A stretch of DNA of 64,000 bases, from assembly GCA_016787705.1 (NCBI GenBank), contig JAEUTP010000020.1:62001-126000 (forward strand), read 5' to 3'. The notes beneath the pieces were generated by a model, which saw nothing but the letters and a program-made list of their open reading frames with translations, ran no database searches and was not told the DNA's origin. The DNA is from Bacteroidia bacterium (lineage in GTDB: Bacteria > Bacteroidota > Bacteroidia > B-17B0 > Aurantibacillaceae). Positions 54,129-62,762 of the stretch are shown piece after piece. A program made the translations under genes and the position numbers. Numbering within the stretch: position 1 is the stretch's first letter; every line of letters starts with the position of its first letter.

Positions 54129-54154
54129 TTTTTATGTTTTTAAAGGTTAATGAG

Positions 54155-54162
54155 CAAATATA
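54155..54162 (-). promoter_or_regulatory. -7 element of the 53088-54128 gene
   Basis: The minus strand reads TATATTTG, a full match to TAnnTTTG, 27 bp before the start codon, as in its paralog. Confidence 0.5.
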
Positions 54163-54285
54163 AATCTTTAATTTTAAATTACGTTAATTTATCTTATTTT
54201 TAACACTGCTATTATGGATTTTTATATCCTTACGCACCTATATAATAATTATAATAATATTATTAAATTTACAGCAATTGAATCT

Positions 54286-57200
54286 ATGGGTTTAAGGTTT
54301 AATACCTTATTTGACGTTTTATTATCTGAACTGAAAATTGTTAAAAAAACAATCGTTTTATTGGCATTTGTCTTTTCATGTCCTGTTTTTTCTCAAAACG
54401 TATCTATTGAAGATATAAAAAAAGAAGCCGAAAAATTATTTGAAGAAGATGAATTTACAAAGGCCTATAAGCTTTATTCACAATTAGTTTCCAACTATCC
54501 TAAAGATCCTGAATACAATTTTAAGCTTGGTGTTTGTATGATCTACAGCGAGCCGGATAAAAAGAAATGCCTGCCCTATCTTACCTTTGCCAACAGCAAA
54601 CCCGATGAAGCTCCTAAAGAAGTGAAATTTTATTTAGGCAAAGCCTATCATGTTAATTATTTGTTTGACGAAGCTATAAAGTATTATAATGAGTACAAGC
54701 AGGTAGGTTCTTCTGCCAAACAAAAAAAATTACAGGTCGATCGTGAAATTATCTCATGCGGTTATGGTAAACGTTTGCTAAGTAATTTATCCGATCTGGA
54801 AGTTAAAAGTAAAAAACAATTAAATGAGGCTGATTATTTTAGAAGTTATGACTTAAAAGATATTGGTGGCAAATTATTAATTAAACCTGAAGCATTCAGA
54901 ACAACATCCGATAAAAGAAAAAAAGAAAAATCGGTGGTTTTTTTACCCCGCACCGCCGATAAGGTCTTTTTTAGTAGCTACGGCGATAATACCGGTAACA
55001 AAGATCTTTATTATGCCGTTAAACTTGCCAATGGCGAATTTGCAAAACCCGTAAAATTAAACGGCGTTAATACGGATTACGATGAGGATTATCCTTTTCT
55101 GCATCCAAATGGCAAAACATTATACTTTGCCAGTAAAGGCTTTAACAGTATGGGTGGTTATGATATTTTTAAATCAGATTATATTGATGCGACCGATTCC
55201 TGGTCGCAACCAGTAAATCTTGAATTTCCCATTAACTCGCCTGATGATGATTACTTATTTGTTACTGATTCTCTTGAAAAAGTAGCCTACTTTAGTACCG
55301 GTCGCCAAAGCCCTCCCGGCAAAATTGATGTTTTAAAAATAAATACCGAACGCAAGATCATTGATATTTTAGCCTTAAAAGGAACCGTAGTAAAAGAAAA
55401 TGCCGACCAAAGCTTAAGAAGTAAAATTACTGTTAAAAATATGGGCAATGGCGAAATTGTTGGCGTATTTGAAGCAGGTGAAAACGGTGATTACATGATG
55501 GATCTGCCAAACGGTGCTAAATTATTGTACACTGTAGAAACTCCGGGTTTAAAAACACAATCAGAACGTGTAGGTTTGCCACTAGCTACAAACTCAAGAC
55601 CGTTAAAACAAACTATTTCGTACGATAAGGGTATTTTAAAGATCATTAATTATTTTGAAGAAACACCAACGGATGACAGCTATTTACAGTATTTAAAACT
55701 TATCGAGAAAAAATCAAAACTCGATGTTAACGAAGGCTTAAACAAACTGGGACCACAGGTTGGAGGCAATTCTACTGCCAATAACACAAACGAAACCAAC
55801 ACTTCAGCAGGTGATATTGGCCCAACCATTATAGATGGTGGTATGGATACCACAACAAAAGTGGCCGCTACAAAAACCGTTACTACCAATACAGTTAAAA
55901 GTGTAACTAATAAAGAGTTGGCTGACATTGCAAAACAGGATGCCAATGATTCTAAAAAAGAAGCGGCCCAGTTACAGCAGGATGAGTGGGATGCGGAGCA
56001 ATTAGGCGAACAGAAAAAAATTGAAGCTGATAAAAAAATAAAAGATGGTGATGATATTTTGAAGAATGCCCAATCAATTACCAATGAAGACGAAAAAAAT
56101 AAAGAGATAGAAAAAGGTAATGCGATTAAAGCAGAAGGGGAAAACGAATTGGTTGTAGCCAATAAGATACTGAATTTTGCCAACACCTTAAAAGAAGACG
56201 CTGCCAATAAAAAGAAAGAAGCTATTTTAAATGAGCAATACGCTAATGAACTTGAAAAAATAAACAACAACAAAACAAAAGACAATAAAGAATCGTTAGC
56301 AAAACTGGATGATCTTAAAAATCAAATAAATCAATTATCATCAAAAGAAAATACATCTGACAATATTTACAAATCAATTAAAAACGATATTGAACAAAAA
56401 GAAAAAGAGATTGCTATTATTGAAAAGAACAATACAGAAACAACAAATAACTTAAACGAAATTAAAACCGAAGTTACCAATAGCGAAGCTGAGTTGGCTA
56501 AAACAAAAAAGAAAAAAGAAAAAGAAGCACTTTCAACCACTATAACAGAATTAAAATCAGATCAAACTCAAAAAGAAAAAGAAATTGCTCAAAACAATAC
56601 TGAGCTTAAAAAACTGAATGATGAGTTAGCCGCATTAAAAAACGAACTAGATCTTGCAACAAAAATAAAAACGGAAACTATTGCGGCCGCTAAAACAACA
56701 TCTATTAATAATACTGCAATTAATAACATTGAAAATACTAATGCAATAAACACTAATACTTCAACCTCTTCAAATGCAACTCAAAAGATCACAGATAAAA
56801 CTTTAGAAGAAAAATATAAAGATAAAATCACTGTTACGGATGTGAACAGTGCAGATAATATAAAAGAAGTAAATAACCAACTGGCTAATTATAATAAGGA
56901 GATAGACCTGGCTTTGGCAAATAATAAGAAGAGTTTATTAAATGCAAAAACACCGGCTGCCAAACAACAATTCAGTACCGAAATAAAACAACTTGAAACG
57001 AGCAAAAAAGAAAACAACCAATTAATTGCTGCTAATAATAAAAAAATACAAACTATTAACGCGGATATTGCTAAAAATAATAACACCAATAATACCGTTG
57101 ATAAATCAATCGATCTTAATCCTATAATGGCTAAAAACAGTTCAGATGCTATTAAGAATTTAGATGCGTTAAATATACAATTGAATACCAACGATAATGC

Positions 57201-60200
57201 TAATTTTGAATACAACTCGTACCAGAATATTGATGCCCAAAAAACTAAAGTAGAAGCCGATTCTAAGATCAACGATGCTTCCGCACAACAAAAGAAATTA
57301 AAAGACCTTATTGCTTCTGCCAAAGATGAGATCCAAAAATCGGAAGCAATAAACAACGCAAGCAACAATGTTACTCCTACTCAATTAATTATTGAAGCCG
57401 AAGAATTATTTAATAAAGCCCAAAAACTAAGAACAGATGCGCAAACAAAAACGGGTAACGAAAAAGAAAAACTTTTAAATGAAGCTAAAACATTTGATGA
57501 AAAAGGTAATGAAAAAAACTTACAAGCTGCTGAAATAAGCAAGAATGATAACAATGCCATGTATACTACAAACATGGATAACATTAATACGCTAATAGCT
57601 TCAGGCAAGTCTTCAGAAGCAGATATCAATGAAGTCAAAAAAATGAATGAAGAGGCAGCATTGGCATATAAACAAGCTACATCTATACGTGAAGAAGCCA
57701 ACTCGCTAACTAACATTGGTGCTAAATTAGGAAGTATGAGCAATGCCGAAGAAAAAGAAGCCTGGGCACTAAATAAACAACAACAGGCGCTTGATCTGCT
57801 AAAAAAATATGATCCTACCGCAAATTTAAAAACAGCTATTACCTCTACTTCATCTATTAAAGTTGTAAAAGAAGATAATACAATTGGCGCCAAACTGGAA
57901 GCCGTTAACAAAGGCCTGGATGAACTTGCTGCAACAAAAGTGGCCGCTTATCAAAAACTATTTGAAGCAAATAATTTAGAGATAGAACAACTAAATGCTA
58001 ATCTAAAATCAAACGAAACACTTATATCAAATACCCCAAGTTTAAAAAGCGAATCTATTGCCGCTGCTAATAAACTAACAGCGGCTAATACCCTAAAACA
58101 AAAATCAGATGCTGCTGCCAATAATAATGATAAATTATATGATCTTATTGGAGCTACTAAAAAACAATTGGAAGCCATTAACCAATTAAATAGCCTAAAC
58201 AAAAAGGTTACCAACCAAATTGCTAACAATAATAATGCTACAAACATAAATAACACATCTAACACTAATTCAACTGCGGGTAATAGCAACACTTCGGGTA
58301 ACGATAATTCTGCCAAAACAAATACAACAACTGCAAACAATACTATTACCGAAAATACAACAGCCAATAATACCAATACAACTTTAATTGCTAATACAAC
58401 CAATACTGTTAGTAATAATACCACTTCAAATAACAATACTGCAATAGCTGGAGCAAATTCAAACTCTATAAATATAAATTCAACCTCAAAAACGGTGGAT
58501 ACGAAAACTATTGCCGTAAGTGAATTAAAAACAAAAGACACAACCGCTACACAGGTGGTAAGTTATTTTGAAAACAAAGAACCGGCTGCACTTAAAAATC
58601 CTAATGCCATTCGTTTAAAAAATAATGCCCTTACAGAATTAAAAAATACCGAAGAAGAAAGCAAAACTGTTGAGAACGAAATAAAAGCGTTTAAAGAACA
58701 AAATCCTTCCAATACAAATACAGTTACACCAACGGAACTTAAGACCAAAGCAGATGCATTGCTTGTAGAGGCAGAAGCATTAAGTAATAGCGCCGCTGAA
58801 TTAAAAAATAAAGCCAACAATGCTACGGGTGATGAAAAGAATAGTTTTATAGCGCAAGCGAATGAAGAAGAGAATAAGTCGCAAAATAAAAAGATAGAAG
58901 CTTCTAATTTAACACAACAAAGTAACGAAATTGAGTACACTACAAATAATACTGTAATTACAGAAATGTTATCGAAGCTTAAAACTGATAACCCTACTTT
59001 AAACACTGAACTTCAACAAAAAAATACAGAAATAGCTGTTTTAAAAGAGCAGGCAAAAAAATTAAAAGAAGAAGCCAATGCACAAACTAATCCTGCTGCT
59101 AAAATTGGCGCATTAAGCAACGCAGAAGAGAAAGAAGCAGAATTACTGATCAAACAAAATCAATTAATTGCAGAGCTTAAAAAACAATACCCGGATTATG
59201 TAGTTAAAACTGTAACGCCGGGTAATAATTCAACTACTCTACCTACAAACCTGGCCCAAAAACAAAAACAGGTACAAGATAAACAGGCATCAGAGTTAAC
59301 CAACTTAACCAACGCCTTAAGCTTAGAATATGAAACTGCTAAAACTTATGTTCCAAAAAATCTTAGTGCCGATCAAAAAATTGTAAAACAAAATGCTGAC
59401 GACCTTAATGCAGAATCAAAAAAATTATTAATCAAATCTACAAGCGAACAAAATCCAGCCGAAAAAGCAAAACTCCTTACTTTGGCTGCTAAAACCGGTG
59501 ACGCTGCGGTTAATCAATTAAATAAAATTACAGGTGATAAAGTAGTTACAAATAATATCGCAAATAACAATACAACAAATAATACTACTAGTAACAACTC
59601 TACCAATCCAAGAAATAATAACAATACAGCAAATAATATTAGTAATACAACAAACAATAATATAACAGCAAATAATACAAATCCAAGAAGTAACAATAAT
59701 ACTGCAAATAATACAACAGCCAACAACACTAATAATACAAACCCAAGAAACAACAATAGCGCAGCTAATAACACTACCAACCCTGCTGTAAATAATACAA
59801 AAGGCACAGTTAAAATAGAAGGCCTTGAAGTTGTGGCAGGTAATGCCTACAACGCAGCAAAACCAATTCCGATAGATGCTAAAATGCAAGACGGCTTGGT
59901 TTTCCGCGTGCAAATTGGCGCGTTTAAAAATCAATTGGCAAATGATGCCTTTAAGGGTTTAAGTCCACTAAACGGCGAAACGGTTGGCAATGGTTACATT
60001 CGTTACACAGCAGGTAACTTTGTTAAGTTTGAAAATGCCAGTGCTGTTAAGAACGATCTTCGTAATTTAGGATATAACGATGCTTTTGTGGTTGCTTATT
60101 TTAACGGCAAACGCATAACCGTTGCCGAAGCTATTGCCTTATTAAATAAAGAAGGCAAAACAATTGATAATAACGCTTCAACAACGGCGGGCATTACAGC

Positions 60201-61068
60201 TAACTCTAACGTACCTAAAAACACAACGGTTACTACACCAAATAATAATGTATTCAATTCACAAGAACCAGCAACTGTTACTAAAGAATTAGAACAAACA
60301 AACAACTTATTATTTACAGTACAAATTGGTGTTTACAACAAACAGGTAACTAAAGGCCAGTTAAAAGGTCTTGGGCCAATCTTTAGTGAAAAGTTACCTA
60401 ACGGCTTGTACCGTTACACGGCAGGTATCTACAACGATCCTGAAAGATTATTGACTGATAAGCGCAAGGTTGCAGATGGTTATGTGCGCGATGCATTTGT
60501 AAGTGCATATTTAAATGGCAAACGTATAACATTTGCCGATGGTAAAACCAAAGCAACTGATTCTACAGTTAAATTGGAACCTCAAAATCCTATCATTTTC
60601 CCTGCCGGAGTACCTGTAAACAATACTCCCGCGGTCAACACACCGGTTGCAAATACTCCTGTGGTAAACACGCCTATAAACAATACCCCGGCTAATAACA
60701 CACCTGCGGTTACAAACACCGTGCAACCATTTACAAATGGCGTTACAAGTTATCCTGCAGCCACAGCCGAAAATGGTATTAAGGCCAATGAAGAAGGTGT
60801 TAGCTTTAAAGTGCAAATTGGCGCTTATAGCAAACAAATCCCTAACGATGTTGCCGCAAGATTCTCTTCTATTAAAAACTGGCCAATTGAGAATAAACAA
60901 GTAAATGGATTATTTATTTATAATGTAGGTAATTTTACTGAGGCTAAATTTGCAAAATCATTAAAAGAGCAGGCAATTGCAGCGGGTATAACCGATGCGT
61001 TTATTACTGTTTATAAAGACGGTAAAAAAGTGTATGGTGCCGAAGCTACATCTTTATTAAGCAGGTAA
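54286..61068 (+). CDS. Giant TPR / beta-propeller / coiled-coil / triple-SPOR envelope protein
   Basis: About 2,260 aa from ATG 54286 (an earlier ATG at 54214 adds 24 residues). The signal peptide (TIVLLAFVFSCPVFSQ) comes 20 residues after this start. Then follow TPRs (about 40-140), a PD40/WD40-like propeller (about 190-370: DYPFLHPNGKTLYFASKGFN), a carboxypeptidase-regulatory-like domain (about 375-440), some 1,400 residues of Lys/Glu/Asn coiled coil and Asn/Thr low-complexity DNA-encoded repeats, and three SPOR domains (VQIGAF, VQIGVY and VQIGAY at about 1870, 2005 and 2170). SPOR binds peptidoglycan bare of stem peptides. The head resembles PorE-type T9SS proteins, with SPOR in place of OmpA. 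The next gene follows after 1 bp. Confidence 0.85.
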   Translation: MGLRFNTLFDVLLSELKIVKKTIVLLAFVFSCPVFSQNVSIEDIKKEAEKLFEEDEFTKAYKLYSQLVSNYPKDPEYNFKLGVCMIYSEPDKKKCLPYLTFANSKPDEAPKEVKFYLGKAYHVNYLFDEAIKYYNEYKQVGSSAKQKKLQVDREIISCGYGKRLLSNLSDLEVKSKKQLNEADYFRSYDLKDIGGKLLIKPEAFRTTSDKRKKEKSVVFLPRTADKVFFSSYGDNTGNKDLYYAVKLANGEFAKPVKLNGVNTDYDEDYPFLHPNGKTLYFASKGFNSMGGYDIFKSDYIDATDSWSQPVNLEFPINSPDDDYLFVTDSLEKVAYFSTGRQSPPGKIDVLKINTERKIIDILALKGTVVKENADQSLRSKITVKNMGNGEIVGVFEAGENGDYMMDLPNGAKLLYTVETPGLKTQSERVGLPLATNSRPLKQTISYDKGILKIINYFEETPTDDSYLQYLKLIEKKSKLDVNEGLNKLGPQVGGNSTANNTNETNTSAGDIGPTIIDGGMDTTTKVAATKTVTTNTVKSVTNKELADIAKQDANDSKKEAAQLQQDEWDAEQLGEQKKIEADKKIKDGDDILKNAQSITNEDEKNKEIEKGNAIKAEGENELVVANKILNFANTLKEDAANKKKEAILNEQYANELEKINNNKTKDNKESLAKLDDLKNQINQLSSKENTSDNIYKSIKNDIEQKEKEIAIIEKNNTETTNNLNEIKTEVTNSEAELAKTKKKKEKEALSTTITELKSDQTQKEKEIAQNNTELKKLNDELAALKNELDLATKIKTETIAAAKTTSINNTAINNIENTNAINTNTSTSSNATQKITDKTLEEKYKDKITVTDVNSADNIKEVNNQLANYNKEIDLALANNKKSLLNAKTPAAKQQFSTEIKQLETSKKENNQLIAANNKKIQTINADIAKNNNTNNTVDKSIDLNPIMAKNSSDAIKNLDALNIQLNTNDNANFEYNSYQNIDAQKTKVEADSKINDASAQQKKLKDLIASAKDEIQKSEAINNASNNVTPTQLIIEAEELFNKAQKLRTDAQTKTGNEKEKLLNEAKTFDEKGNEKNLQAAEISKNDNNAMYTTNMDNINTLIASGKSSEADINEVKKMNEEAALAYKQATSIREEANSLTNIGAKLGSMSNAEEKEAWALNKQQQALDLLKKYDPTANLKTAITSTSSIKVVKEDNTIGAKLEAVNKGLDELAATKVAAYQKLFEANNLEIEQLNANLKSNETLISNTPSLKSESIAAANKLTAANTLKQKSDAAANNNDKLYDLIGATKKQLEAINQLNSLNKKVTNQIANNNNATNINNTSNTNSTAGNSNTSGNDNSAKTNTTTANNTITENTTANNTNTTLIANTTNTVSNNTTSNNNTAIAGANSNSININSTSKTVDTKTIAVSELKTKDTTATQVVSYFENKEPAALKNPNAIRLKNNALTELKNTEEESKTVENEIKAFKEQNPSNTNTVTPTELKTKADALLVEAEALSNSAAELKNKANNATGDEKNSFIAQANEEENKSQNKKIEASNLTQQSNEIEYTTNNTVITEMLSKLKTDNPTLNTELQQKNTEIAVLKEQAKKLKEEANAQTNPAAKIGALSNAEEKEAELLIKQNQLIAELKKQYPDYVVKTVTPGNNSTTLPTNLAQKQKQVQDKQASELTNLTNALSLEYETAKTYVPKNLSADQKIVKQNADDLNAESKKLLIKSTSEQNPAEKAKLLTLAAKTGDAAVNQLNKITGDKVVTNNIANNNTTNNTTSNNSTNPRNNNNTANNISNTTNNNITANNTNPRSNNNTANNTTANNTNNTNPRNNNSAANNTTNPAVNNTKGTVKIEGLEVVAGNAYNAAKPIPIDAKMQDGLVFRVQIGAFKNQLANDAFKGLSPLNGETVGNGYIRYTAGNFVKFENASAVKNDLRNLGYNDAFVVAYFNGKRITVAEAIALLNKEGKTIDNNASTTAGITANSNVPKNTTVTTPNNNVFNSQEPATVTKELEQTNNLLFTVQIGVYNKQVTKGQLKGLGPIFSEKLPNGLYRYTAGIYNDPERLLTDKRKVADGYVRDAFVSAYLNGKRITFADGKTKATDSTVKLEPQNPIIFPAGVPVNNTPAVNTPVANTPVVNTPINNTPANNTPAVTNTVQPFTNGVTSYPAATAENGIKANEEGVSFKVQIGAYSKQIPNDVAARFSSIKNWPIENKQVNGLFIYNVGNFTEAKFAKSLKEQAIAAGITDAFITVYKDGKKVYGAEATSLLSR

Positions 61069-61069
61069 A

Positions 61070-61690
61070 ATGAATTCAATTACTGAAATAAAAGGGATAT
61101 CGAACCAGGAATTTATTGAAAAATATGCTGTACCGGGAAGCATTGGTCTCGTGGGAGGAACACACATTATTGACAGATCTATCAAAAAATTTCAAAAGAA
61201 GATCACTTCGCATGGTAATGATAGTATGTGGTCGCATGCTTTTGTTTTTAATACAATAAGAGAAGATAAAAAGTGGTGGATATTAGAATCTGACCTTGAA
61301 TTTTACAAAAAACAAACACGCGTTGGTGTGCAGGAAAACCGTGCCGATAAATATTTTGATAAAGGTGCTTATCCTAATATTGCCATATTGAATTTTAATT
61401 TGAGCAAAGAAGAGCAGACAAAAATAATTGCAGAAGGATTGAATTTATTAGCCGCTAAAACCGAATACAGTATTCGCGAGATATTTGGTGTTTTAATTTC
61501 TTTAGCTAACAAAAAAAGAAGTGAAGAAAATGCTTTAGCACGCGAAAACTCTTTCTTTTGCTCTGCCTTTGTACAGCATTGTTACAATGCTATTAATATC
61601 GATCTGGATGAAAATGTTTCTACTAAGCTTTTAACGCCGGAGGAGATCTACGCTACAAAACAAAAATGTTCAATAACAATCTTATTGTAG
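61070..61690 (+). CDS. NlpC/P60-like cysteine hydrolase (YiiX/YebB type)
   Basis: A 206-aa protein without a signal peptide. A catalytic His in MWSHAFVFNT (near residue 55) precedes the Cys in NSFFCSAFVQHCY (near 165); this His-before-Cys order is the permuted papain-like fold of YiiX/YebB/LRAT-type NlpC/P60 proteins. Possible amidase or lipid-modifying activity. It begins one base after the giant SPOR protein gene, so it is cotranscribed with it. Confidence 0.75.
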   Translation: MNSITEIKGISNQEFIEKYAVPGSIGLVGGTHIIDRSIKKFQKKITSHGNDSMWSHAFVFNTIREDKKWWILESDLEFYKKQTRVGVQENRADKYFDKGAYPNIAILNFNLSKEEQTKIIAEGLNLLAAKTEYSIREIFGVLISLANKKRSEENALARENSFFCSAFVQHCYNAINIDLDENVSTKLLTPEEIYATKQKCSITILL

Positions 61691-61692
61691 GA

Positions 61693-61822
61693 GATTGAAC
61701 ACGGATTTTACAGATTATACTGATAAATACTGATCAAGAAATTAAAAAGGCAAACCATTGGGTTTGCCTTTTTAATTTTATCTGTGTCAGATTTGTTAAA
61801 TCTGTATCATCAGCGTTCCATC
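61693..61822. repeat. Imperfect inverted-repeat element around a terminator
   Basis: The left part (GATTGAACACGGATTTTACA) and the complement of the right part (GATGGAACGCTGATGATACA) are related. They flank a hairpin. A second copy of this design is at 62648-62760, both reading GATGGAACnCnGAT at the outer end. It looks like a dispersed mobile-type repeat of Bacteroidota intergenic DNA. Confidence 0.5.
61741..61776. terminator. Bidirectional terminator between convergent genes
   Basis: ATTAAAAAGGCAAACC pairs perfectly with GGTTTGCCTTTTTAAT (16 bp) across a 4-nt loop. It separates the 61070-61690 and 61829-62587 genes. Confidence 0.88.
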
Positions 61823-61828
61823 ACGCAA

Positions 61829-62587
61829 TCACTTACCGTATTTCTTTTTCATTTCTTCAATATACTTCGCTCTTTCTTCAGGACTCATGGCCATAATTTC
61901 CTGCTGTGTTTTCATACCCGCAGGCATGGTAGATGAATTGTTGCTTTCTGATTTTTTATAATCAGCCGGAATTTCAAAATCAGATTTAGAGAAATTTTTC
62001 TTTTCCATTTTTACCAATTCCATCGTCAATTCCCCATCTCTTTCATTTTTATATACTGTTTTAACCGGAAAGCCTTCGCAACCCGCATCTTTTAAGGCCT
62101 GGTAACGTTTATGCGATCCCATTTTTTCATTAGAGTTCATTGCTTCGGCATACTTTGCATAATCAGGAAAATCTTTTGTATTCCATATATCATGTGTTTC
62201 TTTACCCTGTGTAACCAGCGCGTGTATGCATTTGTAACCATTTACTTTTTCTTCCCCTATTTTTTTTACGGTATAGATGTTGTTATCCGTGGCTTCTTTT
62301 GCTTCCGTTTTTTTACGCTCGGTGTATGTTTTGTTAGCTTCGTTCAATGTATAGGTAACATCGGGGTTGTCTTTTTTCATCAAGGTGGTCATTTGAATAC
62401 CGCCACCGGGCATTTGCGGCACAACCATATTCATGTTGGCTTTTGAGCCATACTCTGAATGTTTAACAACAAAGGTTCCGGTTGGGCCTTTTGTAGAGGT
62501 CATTTTAAATTCAAGCTGCGCGCCGCTTTGTGCAAATGACGCTGCACTTATTAATAAAGCTACTGAATTGAAAAAAAGTTTTTTCAT
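61829..62587 (-). CDS. DUF4412 family exported protein
   Basis: A 252-aa protein with a signal peptide ending SAASFAQ. The body (YTLNEANKTYTERKK, KKIGEEKVNGYKCIHALVTQG, HDIWNTKDFPDY) and ETHDIW are typical of DUF4412. The C-terminus has a Met/Glu-rich helix with a MSPEERAKYIEEMKKKYGK end. It is periplasmic; its function is unknown. Confidence 0.85.
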   Translation of the reverse strand: MKKLFFNSVALLISAASFAQSGAQLEFKMTSTKGPTGTFVVKHSEYGSKANMNMVVPQMPGGGIQMTTLMKKDNPDVTYTLNEANKTYTERKKTEAKEATDNNIYTVKKIGEEKVNGYKCIHALVTQGKETHDIWNTKDFPDYAKYAEAMNSNEKMGSHKRYQALKDAGCEGFPVKTVYKNERDGELTMELVKMEKKNFSKSDFEIPADYKKSESNNSSTMPAGMKTQQEIMAMSPEERAKYIEEMKKKYGK

Positions 62588-62647
62588 GATAGAGATTTTA
62601 AGTTTTAATTAAAATTAAGTATTCTCAATCTAAAATCAAATTTGCGG

Positions 62648-62760
62648 GATGGAACACAGATTAAACAGATAGTGCGGGTTTTCACGGAAAACAAAAAAGG
62701 CAAACCCATTGAGTTTGCCTTTTTTAATCGATGTTAAATCAGCTTGATCTGCGTTCCATC
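62648..62760. repeat. Second copy of the inverted-repeat element, enclosing a terminator
   Basis: The 23-nt arms at 62648-62670 and 62738-62760 are inverted repeats matching at 19 of 23 positions (outer sequence GATGGAACACAGATTAAACA). They flank the hairpin at 62693-62725. Compare the copy at 61693-61822. Confidence 0.6.
62693..62725 (-). terminator. Terminator of htpG
   Basis: AAAAAAGGCAAAC / GTTTGCCTTTTTT, a 13-bp perfect stem with a 7-nt loop, 38 bp after the htpG stop. Confidence 0.85.
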
Positions 62761-62762
62761 GC

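Noticed and set aside
59560..59810. CRISPR-like array because of regular AAT/ACA repeats
   Set aside because: The repeats are coding, imperfect, without unique spacers of equal length, and there are no cas genes.
55680..59934. Long antisense open frames, rich in Leu, Val, Phe and Ser, opposite the giant protein gene
   Set aside because: They result from the AAT/ACA/GAA-rich codon usage of the sense strand, which seldom gives stop codons on the other strand. They have no promoter, no plausible start context and no recognisable domain.
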